This document shows positions 1 to 6,032 of a stretch of DNA of 9,868 nucleotides, one piece after another. The translations under genes were made by a program, and so were the position numbers. The notes below the pieces were generated by a model that had not been told where the DNA came from, searched no databases, and saw only the letters and a list, made by a program, of their open reading frames with translations. Every line of letters begins with the position of its first letter. The stretch's first letter is position 1. The stretch is from JACOUT01 sp964580865. GTDB lineage: Bacteria > Myxococcota > UBA727 > VGSZ01. The stretch spans positions 1-9,868 of the forward strand of contig CAZONM010000224.1 in NCBI GenBank assembly GCA_964580865.1, given 5' to 3'.

Positions 1-1
1 G

Positions 2-295
2 GCGGAGGCCCCCGTCGACGAGGCCGCGAAGGCCCTGGTGGCGCACCTCGTCGGCGGCGAGACCGTTGCGGGGGTGCGCGAGCAGGCGCTGCCGCCCTCG
101 GTGCTGCCCCCGGCGCGGCCCCAGGCGCACCCTCACGGCACCGCCGACGAGGTACCGTGGCTGACCATCGGCGCCGTAACCGGCGGCGTCGTGGTGGCGG
201 CGGTGGCGGGCGGCCTGATCGTCGCCGCCGTGGCCCTCGCGCCCAAAGACGGCGCCTACACGGTGACGGTGCGCGACCTGGGGGGCGAGCAGTGA
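2..295 (+). CDS. C-terminal fragment of a membrane-anchored protein with a C-terminal TM helix (5' end outside window)
   Basis: The frame is open from the left edge and ends at TGA 293-295; the start lies upstream of the window. The visible part has three segments. First comes a charged/alanine-rich stretch. Then follows a Pro-rich linker (about 90-150, with PPSVLPPARPQAHPH). Last is a hydrophobic helix of Gly/Val/Ala/Leu (about 158-241, beginning WLTIGAV) followed by a short polar tail ending DLGGEQ. This layout of a soluble domain, Pro-rich linker, late TM helix and short tail is common in large myxobacterial proteins with TPR, PEGA or kinase domains, but no such domain is visible here and I assign no function. 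It overlaps the next gene by 4 bp (GTGA), so the two are probably translationally coupled and may form one envelope-associated unit. Confidence 0.7.
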   Translation, partial: AEAPVDEAAKALVAHLVGGETVAGVREQALPPSVLPPARPQAHPHGTADEVPWLTIGAVTGGVVVAAVAGGLIVAAVALAPKDGAYTVTVRDLGGEQ

Positions 296-1656
296 GGACC
301 AGCGGGGCGACGGTGCTCGTGGCGGTGCTGGCCCTGGTGGGCTGCGACCCCGTGCCGTTCGCCTCGGTGGAGCTGTCCCTGCGCGTCCCCGATGGCGACG
401 CCGACCGCTTGCGTCCTCCGAGCTGTGACGACTCGCCCGCGTCGTGCCTCCAGCTCTCCCGCGTGCTCGACGGCGACGGGCTCGAGGCCCTGACGCTGTC
501 CAACGAGTTCTGGGGACCCACCAAGCCGCTGCCGCTCGGCCAGCGCGCTCGCGTGCTCGAGCTCGAGCTCTTCACCGGCGCGCCAGACGGCCCCGCGTTC
601 CTGGCGCGCGCCGATCCCGTCGTCATCCCCGCGATCGGCGATGGCAGCGATGTCACGCTGGCGCGCACCGCGGTGCTCGGCGCCTACGACGCGGTCGAGC
701 AGCTGTTCACGGATGCGCCCGTGGCCGCGGCGTCTGGCACCGCGTGCGCCGATGGCGTTGGCAACGCGTGGTTCCTTGGCAACAGCGCGTGGTCGTTCAG
801 CGCCCGCGACCTCGAGCCGCGCGAGCTCGACGGGATCTCGGCGTCGGCCAGCGCCTCGGTGGCATGCGCGGGCCACGCCGAGCTCCCTGACGACGTCGAC
901 GATCCGGCGCAGGCCACCGATCCGCTCGACGGGCGCCTCTACGCCTTTGTCGGCGACTGCGGCGGCGCCGGTGGTGGCACGCTCTTCGCCGGCACCGATG
1001 TCGTTGCCGACAGCACGCGGGTCGACGAGGGTAGCGGCTGCGACGCGCTGGTGGCCCTGCGCGACGACGTGCTGTGGCTGGTGCAGAGCGACCGCGTGAC
1101 CCTTCACGACTCCGCGACCCTCGGCACGTCGGGGGCTCGCGCGACGTCGCCGGCGCAGCCCTTCGTCGACGCCGTCGTGCGCTCCGACGGCGCGCTGGTG
1201 GTGGCCGAGGCCGCCGGCGGCACGCGGCTGTACTCGGTCACCGGGACGAGCACCGTCGTCGAGCAGCTGGGCCCGAACCTCACGGTGGCGCGCTTCGTCA
1301 CCATCGACGGGCATGCGTGGGCGCTCACCACCAGCTCGGTCCTCCGTTCCGTCGACGTGGAGACGGCGCCGGACCAGCAGCCCGACTTCGCGGGCCTCAC
1401 CGACATTCGCGATGCGGTGGCGCTGCGCGACGGAACGCTGATCGCGCTCGGCACCGGCGATGACGACGGTACGCCCATCGACGCGGTCGCGGTGGCGGGC
1501 GCCGGCCACGTCGTGCCGGCCTTGGTCGGTCACGGTCGCACCGCGCTCACGGCCACCGTGGGCGGCGCCGTGCTCCTCTGGGGCGGGGTCGCGGGGGTCG
1601 ACGTGTTCGTGCCGAGCGCGCCGACGCTGTTGGCGGTGCGCCCCGCCGCGCAGTAG
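292..1656 (+). CDS. Lipoprotein with probable beta-propeller body, function unknown
   Basis: 454 residues starting at GTG 292, which overlaps the preceding stop. This start places a textbook lipoprotein signal at the N-terminus: MRTSG, a hydrophobic run, then lipobox L15-V16-G17 before C18. An earlier in-frame start at 157 would add an Arg-rich segment overlapping the upstream gene and hide the signal, so I reject it. A G-rich stretch at 280-286 could serve ribosome binding. Residues about 20-130 look like a beta-sandwich (alternating hydrophobics, SVELSLRV, VLELELF). From about 140 to 450 there are repeated short strands of the type 'V.DG.L.V..' ending in a kelch-like GGAVLLWGG near residues 424-432, which suggests a propeller. 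Six further cysteines (two at 45 and 52) fit disulfides in an extracytoplasmic protein. Asp at +2 is an inner-membrane retention signal in enterobacteria; whether that rule applies here is unknown. No specific family recognised. Confidence 0.85.
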   Translation: MRTSGATVLVAVLALVGCDPVPFASVELSLRVPDGDADRLRPPSCDDSPASCLQLSRVLDGDGLEALTLSNEFWGPTKPLPLGQRARVLELELFTGAPDGPAFLARADPVVIPAIGDGSDVTLARTAVLGAYDAVEQLFTDAPVAAASGTACADGVGNAWFLGNSAWSFSARDLEPRELDGISASASASVACAGHAELPDDVDDPAQATDPLDGRLYAFVGDCGGAGGGTLFAGTDVVADSTRVDEGSGCDALVALRDDVLWLVQSDRVTLHDSATLGTSGARATSPAQPFVDAVVRSDGALVVAEAAGGTRLYSVTGTSTVVEQLGPNLTVARFVTIDGHAWALTTSSVLRSVDVETAPDQQPDFAGLTDIRDAVALRDGTLIALGTGDDDGTPIDAVAVAGAGHVVPALVGHGRTALTATVGGAVLLWGGVAGVDVFVPSAPTLLAVRPAAQ

Positions 1657-1678
1657 CGGCGCTCACGCGAGCGCGGGG
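1641..1678. terminator. Candidate hairpin between convergent genes
   Basis: CCCCGC (1641-1646) pairs with GCGGGG (1673-1678), and CGCG (1647-1650) with CGCG (1666-1669), leaving a 3-nt bulge. The 15-nt loop contains both stop codons of the converging genes (TAG 1654-1656; TGA on the minus strand at 1663-1665). There is no T-tract on either side, and such stems arise easily by chance in DNA this GC-rich, so the terminator role is a guess from position and symmetry. Confidence 0.25.
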
Positions 1679-2514
1679 ATCAGCTGGAGCACCAGGCCCG
1701 AGAAGGCCTGACCTACGCGCGTGGCCGTCTCCTTGACCTCGTCGTGACTGAGCTTCACGGGCGAGATGCCGGCGGCGAGGTTGGTGATGCACGAGATGCC
1801 GAGCACCTCCATGCCGAGGTGGTTGGCGGCGATCACCTCGTGCACCGTGCTCATGCCCACGGCGTGGGCGCCGAGCGTCTTTAGCATGCGGATCTCGGCG
1901 GGCGTCTCGTAGCTCGGCCCGAGCAGTCCCGCATACACGCCGCGCCGAAGCGTGATGGCGCGCTCGCCGGCCGCCTTGACCGCCAGCTCGCGCAGGCGCG
2001 CGGCGTACGCGTCGCTCAGGTCGGGGAAGCGCGGCCCGAAGCGCGCGTCGTTGGCGCCCACCAGCGGGTTGTCACCCGTGAGGTTCAGGTGGTCCTCGAT
2101 GAGCATCAGGTCGCCGGCCGCGAAGCCGTCGCCGAGGCCGCCCGCGGCATTGGTGACGAGGAGGCGGCGCACGCCGAGCGCGTGCAGCACGCGCACGGGA
2201 AACACCACCTGCGCGGCGCTGTAGCCCTCGTAGCGGTGCACGCGCCCCTGCATGAGCAGCACGCGCGCACCACCGACGCGCCCGGCCACCAGGCGCCCCT
2301 TGTGGCCCTCCACCGAGCTGGTGGGGAAGTGCGGGACCACGCCGTACTCGACGGCGCGCCCGCCGTTGTCTTCCACCACGTCGGCCACGTGGCCGAGGCC
2401 CGAGCCGAGCACGACGCCGACGGCGGCCACCTCGTCGTCGGCGCGGGCGCCGAGGCGCTCGCGCGCGAAGGCGGCGGCGGCCTGCACTTGGGGATGCCCG
2501 ACGGAGGTGATCAT
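1663..2514 (-). CDS. punA: Purine nucleoside phosphorylase, trimeric (inosine/guanosine) type
   Basis: 283 residues, the usual length for the trimeric PNP family. It splits (deoxy)inosine and (deoxy)guanosine with phosphate into base and (deoxy)ribose-1-phosphate in the cytoplasm. The family landmarks are in order: phosphate loop GSGLG (37-41), EGHKGR with H71, GRVHRYEG (90-97; R91, H93, Y95 and E96 correspond to human R84, H86, Y88 and E89), VTNAAGG (120-126), GPSYETPAEIR (199-209; E203 = human E201), VGMSTVHE (219-226) and ITN (N245 = human N243). Asn rather than Asp at the last position favours PNP over methylthioadenosine phosphorylase and predicts 6-oxopurine preference. The ATG at 2514 is supported by an AGGA five bases upstream that overlaps the stop codon of the transporter gene. 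It is the last gene of the nucleoside unit and ends 6 nt from the convergent lipoprotein gene. Substrate specificity is inferred from residues. Confidence 0.96.
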   Translation of the reverse strand: MITSVGHPQVQAAAAFARERLGARADDEVAAVGVVLGSGLGHVADVVEDNGGRAVEYGVVPHFPTSSVEGHKGRLVAGRVGGARVLLMQGRVHRYEGYSAAQVVFPVRVLHALGVRRLLVTNAAGGLGDGFAAGDLMLIEDHLNLTGDNPLVGANDARFGPRFPDLSDAYAARLRELAVKAAGERAITLRRGVYAGLLGPSYETPAEIRMLKTLGAHAVGMSTVHEVIAANHLGMEVLGISCITNLAAGISPVKLSHDEVKETATRVGQAFSGLVLQLIPALA

Positions 2515-2519
2515 GGTGG

Positions 2520-2523
2520 TCCT
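2520..2523 (-). promoter_or_regulatory. Ribosome-binding site of the purine phosphorylase gene
   Basis: AGGA reads 2523 to 2520 on the minus strand, five bases before the ATG at 2514. It shares bases with the TAG stop of the upstream transporter gene (2524-2522), so terminating ribosomes stop on top of the next gene's binding site. This supports the chosen start and translational coupling. Confidence 0.7.
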
Positions 2524-3877
2524 AGAGGAAGAGGCCCGCGATGGCCGCGGTCTGGAAGGTGGCGAAGCTGCCGCAGATCATGGCGAGGAGCCCGATGCGC
2601 GCGATGTCGCTGCGCCGCCCCGGGGCCATGGCGGCGATGCCGCCGATCTGGATGCCGATGGAGCCGAAGTTCGAGAAGCCGCACAGCGCGTACGACGCGA
2701 TGACCGCGCTCTTGGCGTGCTGCAGCTGGCCCTTGGCGAGGATGTCGGCGAGCTGTTGGTACGCCACGAATTCGTTGATGACGGTCTTGGTGGCGATGAG
2801 CGAGCCGACGGTGCACGCGTCGTCCCACGGCACGCCGAGCACGAAGGCGAGCGGCGCGCCGACCCAGCCGAAGATGCGCTCGAGCGAGAGCCCGTCGAGG
2901 CCCACCAGGCCGCCGACGCCGCCGATGAGGGCGTTGATGACGGCGATCATGGCGATGAACGTGATGAGCATGGCGCCCACGTTGAAGGCCAGCGTGGTGC
3001 CCTCGGTGGTGCCGCGCGTGACCGCGTCGACGACGTTGGCGTCCATCTTGCCCATGGCGACCGCGCCGGTCTCGGCCGGATCGAAGGGCTCGGTCTCGGG
3101 GATCATGACCTTGGCCATGACCAGCGCGGCCGGCGCGCCCATGACGCTGCATGCGAGCAGGTGCCCGGCGATGTCGGGGAAGGTCGAGCTCAGCATGCCC
3201 ACGTAGGCCGCGAGCACGCCGCCGGCGGTGGTGGCGAAGCCCGCGGCCATGATGGCGAGCAGCTCGCTGCGCGTCATCTTGTCGAGATAGGGCTTCACGA
3301 GGAGCGGGGCCTCGGTCTGCCCGAGGAAGATGTTGCCCGCCGCGGACAGCGTCTCGGGGCCCGAGGTGCGCATGGTCCGCTGCATCACCCACGCGACGCC
3401 GCGCACGGCGATCTGCATGACGCCGAGGTGGTAGAGGAGCGCCATCAGCGCCGAGAAGAACAGGATGGTCGGCAGGATGCGAAACGCGATGATGGCGCCG
3501 GTGAAGGCCCAGAACTGCGGCTCGAGCACGGGCGATTGCGCGCCCGGCTCGAACAGCGGCTTGCCCGCGGGCACCGCCAGGTCCACGAGGTTGCCGAAGA
3601 CGAAGCGCGCGCCGGTCTCGGAGTAGGCGAGCAGCGCCGTCACCGCGTCGTTGGCCTTGGCGAACACCACGCGCCCGGCGTCGGTCTTGAGGATGAGCGC
3701 GGCGAACACCAGCTGCAGCGCGGTGCCCATGCCCACCAGGCGCCAGTCGACGCGGCGGCGATTCTCCGACAAGAGCCACGCGAGCCCGATCATCGCGACC
3801 ATGCCGACGACGCACATGCCGCGCCCGGCCCAGTCCTGCCCGACGTCGCCGTGCTTGAGCGCCTCGAGCGGCGTCAT
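2522..3877 (-). CDS. nupC: Concentrative nucleoside transporter, NupC/CNT family
   Basis: 451-residue polytopic inner-membrane protein that imports nucleosides with a cation (Na+ or H+). Hydrophobic segments run throughout, starting at about residue 20. The three substrate-binding signatures of the family are intact: GQTEAPL (186-192, with Q187, T188 and E189 for nucleobase contact), INEFVAY (367-373, E369 for ribose) and FSNFGSIG (401-408, N403 and S406). In Vibrio CNT the sodium ligands include an Asn in 'GNIF'; here GNIF is present at 181-184. It is about 50 residues longer than E. coli NupC, with extra sequence at about 95-125 between early helices. Its ATG overlaps the phosphorylase stop (ATGA) and has a strong GGAGG six bases upstream. 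Flanked by pyrimidine and purine phosphorylases, it likely supplies both enzymes. The coupling cation cannot be fixed from sequence alone. Confidence 0.96.
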   Translation of the reverse strand: MTPLEALKHGDVGQDWAGRGMCVVGMVAMIGLAWLLSENRRRVDWRLVGMGTALQLVFAALILKTDAGRVVFAKANDAVTALLAYSETGARFVFGNLVDLAVPAGKPLFEPGAQSPVLEPQFWAFTGAIIAFRILPTILFFSALMALLYHLGVMQIAVRGVAWVMQRTMRTSGPETLSAAGNIFLGQTEAPLLVKPYLDKMTRSELLAIMAAGFATTAGGVLAAYVGMLSSTFPDIAGHLLACSVMGAPAALVMAKVMIPETEPFDPAETGAVAMGKMDANVVDAVTRGTTEGTTLAFNVGAMLITFIAMIAVINALIGGVGGLVGLDGLSLERIFGWVGAPLAFVLGVPWDDACTVGSLIATKTVINEFVAYQQLADILAKGQLQHAKSAVIASYALCGFSNFGSIGIQIGGIAAMAPGRRSDIARIGLLAMICGSFATFQTAAIAGLFL

Positions 3878-5187
3878 GCGGGGCCTCCGGCGATGCGCTC
3901 CAAGAACAGCGCCGGGGACGCAGCGGGCGCGTCATCGATGCGGAAGGCGTCGCGCGCGCGCGTCGTAGCCTGGTCGACGCCCACGTCGCCCACGTGCAGC
4001 GTCACGAGCGGCTCGCCCGCCTCGACGCGATCGCCGATGCGCTTGTGCACCTCAAGGCCCACGCGCGGATCGACGGCGTCGGCGGCGCGCTGGCGCCCGC
4101 CGCCGAGCAGCATGGACGCCACGCCCACGGCCTCGGCGTCGACGGCGCCGATGAAGCCGGCGCGCGGCGCGGGCACGGGCACGGTGCGGGGCGCCGTGGG
4201 CAGGCGCGTGGGATCGTCGAGCACGCGGCGGTCGCCGCGCTGGGCCTCGATGATGCGTCCGAAGCGCTCCTTGGCGCTGCCGTCCTTGAGGCTCGCGGCG
4301 ATGCGCGCGCGCCCGTCGTCGAGGTCCTTGGCCACCTGCCCGAGCACGAGCATCTCGGCGCCGAGCTCGACGGTGAGCGCGACGATGTCGGCCGGGCCGC
4401 CGCCGCTCAGCACGTCGATGGACTCCTTGACCTCGAGGGCGTTGCCCACGAGCTGTCCGAGGGGCTGCTCCATCGACGTCAGCCGCGCCACCACGCGCTT
4501 GCCCATGCCTGCGCCGAGCTCGACCATGGTGCGCGCGAGCACCGCGGCGTCGTCGTGGCGCTTCATGAAGGCGCCCGAGCCCACCTTGACGTCGAGCACG
4601 AGGGCGTCGATGCCCTCGGCGAGCTTCTTCGACATGATGCTCGACGCGATGAGCGGGACGCAGTCGACCGTGGCCGTGACGTCGCGCAGCGCGTAGAGCT
4701 TCTTGTCGGCGGGCGCGATCTCCTTGGTCTGCCCGATGAGGCAGCACCCGAGCGCGCGCACCAGGCGCCGATACTCGTCGAGCGGCAGGTCGACCGTGAA
4801 GCCGGGGATGCTCTCGAGCTTGTCGAGCGTGCCGCCCGTGTGGCCGAGCCCGCGCCCCGAGACCATGGGCACCGGCACGCCACACGCCGCGACCGCCGGG
4901 GCCAGCGGCAGCGAGATCTTGTCGCCCACGCCGCCCGTGGAGTGCTTGTCGACCTTCACGCCCGGGACCTCGCTCAGGTCGACGACGATGCCGGAGTGCA
5001 GCATGGCCTGCGTGAGGCCCACGATCTCGTCCTTCGCCATGCCGCGGAAGAACACCGCCATGGCGAACGCCGCCATCTGGTAGTCGGCGACGCTGCCGGC
5101 GACGTAGCCATCGACCAACGCCCGGACGTCCTCGGCGCGGAGCGCGCCGCCGTCGCGTTTGTGCTTGATGAGGTCGTAGGCCCGCAC
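3874..5187 (-). CDS. deoA: Pyrimidine-nucleoside (thymidine) phosphorylase, DeoA/Pdp family
   Basis: 437 residues, close to the length of the family. It converts thymidine, deoxyuridine and probably uridine plus phosphate to base and (deoxy)ribose-1-phosphate. Seen: phosphate-binding KHSTGGVGDK (81-90), the full family signature SGRGLGHTGGTLDKLE (110-125), LRDVTATVD (167-175) and ASSIMSKK (181-188). R168, S183 and K187 match E. coli DeoA R171, S186 and K190. The C-terminal third carries the alpha/beta domain with VGLEVHKRIGDRVEAGEPL (377-395). The N-terminus, 'SIMSKK' and the C-terminal domain resemble the broad-specificity Pdp of Gram-positives more than E. coli DeoA, so uridine may also be used (inference). 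A Cys replaces the usual Ser in 'VDSIPL' (C176). The start is GTG 5187, which matches the family N-terminus (M-R-x-x-D-L-I); no clear Shine-Dalgarno precedes it. Its stop overlaps the transporter start. The nuclease gene lies 65 nt upstream; I see no terminator in that gap. Confidence 0.95.
   Translation of the reverse strand: MRAYDLIKHKRDGGALRAEDVRALVDGYVAGSVADYQMAAFAMAVFFRGMAKDEIVGLTQAMLHSGIVVDLSEVPGVKVDKHSTGGVGDKISLPLAPAVAACGVPVPMVSGRGLGHTGGTLDKLESIPGFTVDLPLDEYRRLVRALGCCLIGQTKEIAPADKKLYALRDVTATVDCVPLIASSIMSKKLAEGIDALVLDVKVGSGAFMKRHDDAAVLARTMVELGAGMGKRVVARLTSMEQPLGQLVGNALEVKESIDVLSGGGPADIVALTVELGAEMLVLGQVAKDLDDGRARIAASLKDGSAKERFGRIIEAQRGDRRVLDDPTRLPTAPRTVPVPAPRAGFIGAVDAEAVGVASMLLGGGRQRAADAVDPRVGLEVHKRIGDRVEAGEPLVTLHVGDVGVDQATTRARDAFRIDDAPAASPALFLERIAGGPA
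3884..3888 (-). promoter_or_regulatory. Ribosome-binding site of the nucleoside transporter gene
   Basis: GGAGG on the minus strand (3888 to 3884), six bases before the ATG at 3877 and inside the last codons of the pyrimidine phosphorylase gene. It decides the transporter start and, with the ATGA overlap, indicates coupled translation. Confidence 0.75.
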
Positions 5188-5252
5188 GGGGCGGACACTA
5201 CCCCGAGGACGATCCCGAGCGCGATCCCCGCCTGACGGCTACGGCGCGATGC

Positions 5253-5798
5253 CTACAGCGCGAGCACCTTCTGGCCCTCGGGGCTCGGCCCGCGCTCGTC
5301 GCCTCCGGCGTCGGGGACGTCGTCGGGGTGGATGGCGGCGCGGTCCACCACGGGGCGCGCGACGAAGATGGGCGCGCGCGCACCGAGCGCGAGCACCACG
5401 GCGTCGCTCGGACGCGCGTCGAAGGCGATGACCCGGTCGCCGCTCTTCACGAACACCTGCGCCACGAACACGTCATCGCGCAGGTCGTCGATCTGCACGC
5501 GCACCACCTCGCCACCGAGGCGCTTGAGCACCTCGTCGAGCAGGTCATGCGTCAGGGGCCGCGAGGCGCGCAGGTGCTCGAGGCGGCCGTGGATGGAGAG
5601 GGCCTCGGGGAGACCGACGCCCACGGGCAGGAGCACCCGCTCCTCGGCGTTGACCAGGACCATGGTGTGGCCGTCGGGCGTCGGCATCACGCCGGCCACG
5701 AACATCTCGAGGAACGCGGCCGACGGCGCCTTGGCGGCGTCGGCGACGGGCGGGATGCCGAGCAGGGCACCTGCGAGCAAGACGGTGGACAGGGCCAT
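5253..5798 (-). CDS. Secreted bifunctional nuclease family (DUF151/BFN) protein
   Basis: 181 residues. The first ~22 form a signal-peptide-like hydrophobic segment (ALSTVLLAGALLGIPPVADA) with no positive charge at the extreme N-terminus, so export is likely but not certain. The rest is the DUF151 fold: residues about 28-155, with the hallmark RPLTHDLL (80-87), LGGEVVRVQIDDL (94-106), DARPSDAVVLAL (127-138) and APIFVARPV (142-150). Characterised members (the plant BFN proteins) have DNase and RNase activity; activity of the secreted bacterial forms is not established to my knowledge. The C-terminal ~25 residues are acidic/Gly-Pro-rich. ATG 5798 is backed by two GGAG blocks at 5809-5801, and the frame is closed upstream by a TAG 39 nt before the ATG (5840-5838). 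It lies 65 nt ahead of the nucleoside phosphorylase gene on the same strand, which suggests breakdown of external nucleic acid feeding nucleoside uptake (inference). Confidence 0.9.
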   Translation of the reverse strand: MALSTVLLAGALLGIPPVADAAKAPSAAFLEMFVAGVMPTPDGHTMVLVNAEERVLLPVGVGLPEALSIHGRLEHLRASRPLTHDLLDEVLKRLGGEVVRVQIDDLRDDVFVAQVFVKSGDRVIAFDARPSDAVVLALGARAPIFVARPVVDRAAIHPDDVPDAGGDERGPSPEGQKVLAL

Positions 5799-5814
5799 GG
5801 CTCCGCTCCGATCC

Positions 5815-5832
5815 TCGTCGAGACCTCGACGA
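5815..5832. promoter_or_regulatory. Perfect 8-bp inverted repeat, candidate operator or leader hairpin
   Basis: TCGTCGAG-AC-CTCGACGA: two perfect 8-base arms with a 2-base spacer, 16 nt upstream of the nuclease ATG and just outside its GGAG ribosome-binding blocks. If the TACACT at 5845-5840 is the -10, the repeat would fall near the transcription start, a usual operator position. A 2-base loop is too tight for a good RNA hairpin, so a dimeric DNA-binding protein is the better explanation. No known regulator consensus is recognised. Confidence 0.4.
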
Positions 5833-5860
5833 CACCACTAGTGTAGCGAGCGGGAACGGA

Positions 5861-5877
5861 CCGCGCCGGTGGCGCGG
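5861..5877. repeat. GC-only inverted repeat in the divergent region
   Basis: CCGCGCC-GGT-GGCGCGG: perfect 7-base arms and a 3-base loop, with an alternative outer pairing GGACC (5858-5862) to GGTCC (5883-5887). No T-run follows on either strand, so an intrinsic terminator is not supported. It could be a leader structure or a chance GC-rich stem. Confidence 0.3.
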
Positions 5878-6032
5878 CCTCTGGTCCCCGTCGAGACACC
5901 ACCGACGTGTCGGCGGTCGCGCAGGTGTGGGGCCGAGTGCGACAGTACGGCGTCGACAGGGCCCCGGCCGCGCCTCTGACGTCGCGCGCCGACCGGGTTG
6001 CACGGAAATCGAGCGCGGGTAGCGTGCGCGCC

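Larger units (their letters stand above)
5799..6032. promoter_or_regulatory. Divergent promoter region between nuclease and ACE-like peptidase genes
   Basis: 234 bp with no credible gene. It must drive the nucleoside unit leftward and the peptidase operon rightward. On the minus strand TACACT (5845-5840) is a possible -10 box, but no matching -35 is seen 16-18 nt upstream. On the plus strand TTGCAC at 5999-6004 is a weak -35-like match without a convincing -10. The region contains two inverted repeats (5815-5832, 5861-5877), the 8-bp palindrome CACTAGTG (5836-5843) and two copies of CGTCGAGAC (5816-5824, 5889-5897). Confidence 0.5.

Noticed and set aside
157..291. N-terminal extension of the first lipoprotein to the start at 157
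   Set aside because: It would overlap the upstream gene by over 130 bp with an Arg-rich sequence and bury the lipoprotein signal; GTG 292 explains everything better.
256..1533. 425-codon minus-strand open frame over the first lipoprotein
   Set aside because: Composition typical of a shadow (Arg/Gly/Val/Ala-rich), no motifs, while the plus strand has a proper lipobox protein.
2252..4696. 814-codon open frame on the plus strand across the salvage genes
   Set aside because: Antisense to the transporter and both phosphorylases, with Arg/His/Ala/Asp-rich low-complexity translation; an artefact of high GC content.
5188..5252. Terminator or promoter in the 65-nt gap between the nuclease and pyrimidine phosphorylase genes
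   Set aside because: No stem with a T-run and no recognisable -35/-10 pair; left open whether the genes are co-transcribed.
5907..6032. N-terminal extension of the ACE-like protein to the start at 5907
   Set aside because: It adds 42 residues without family similarity in front of a clean signal peptide beginning at ATG 6033.
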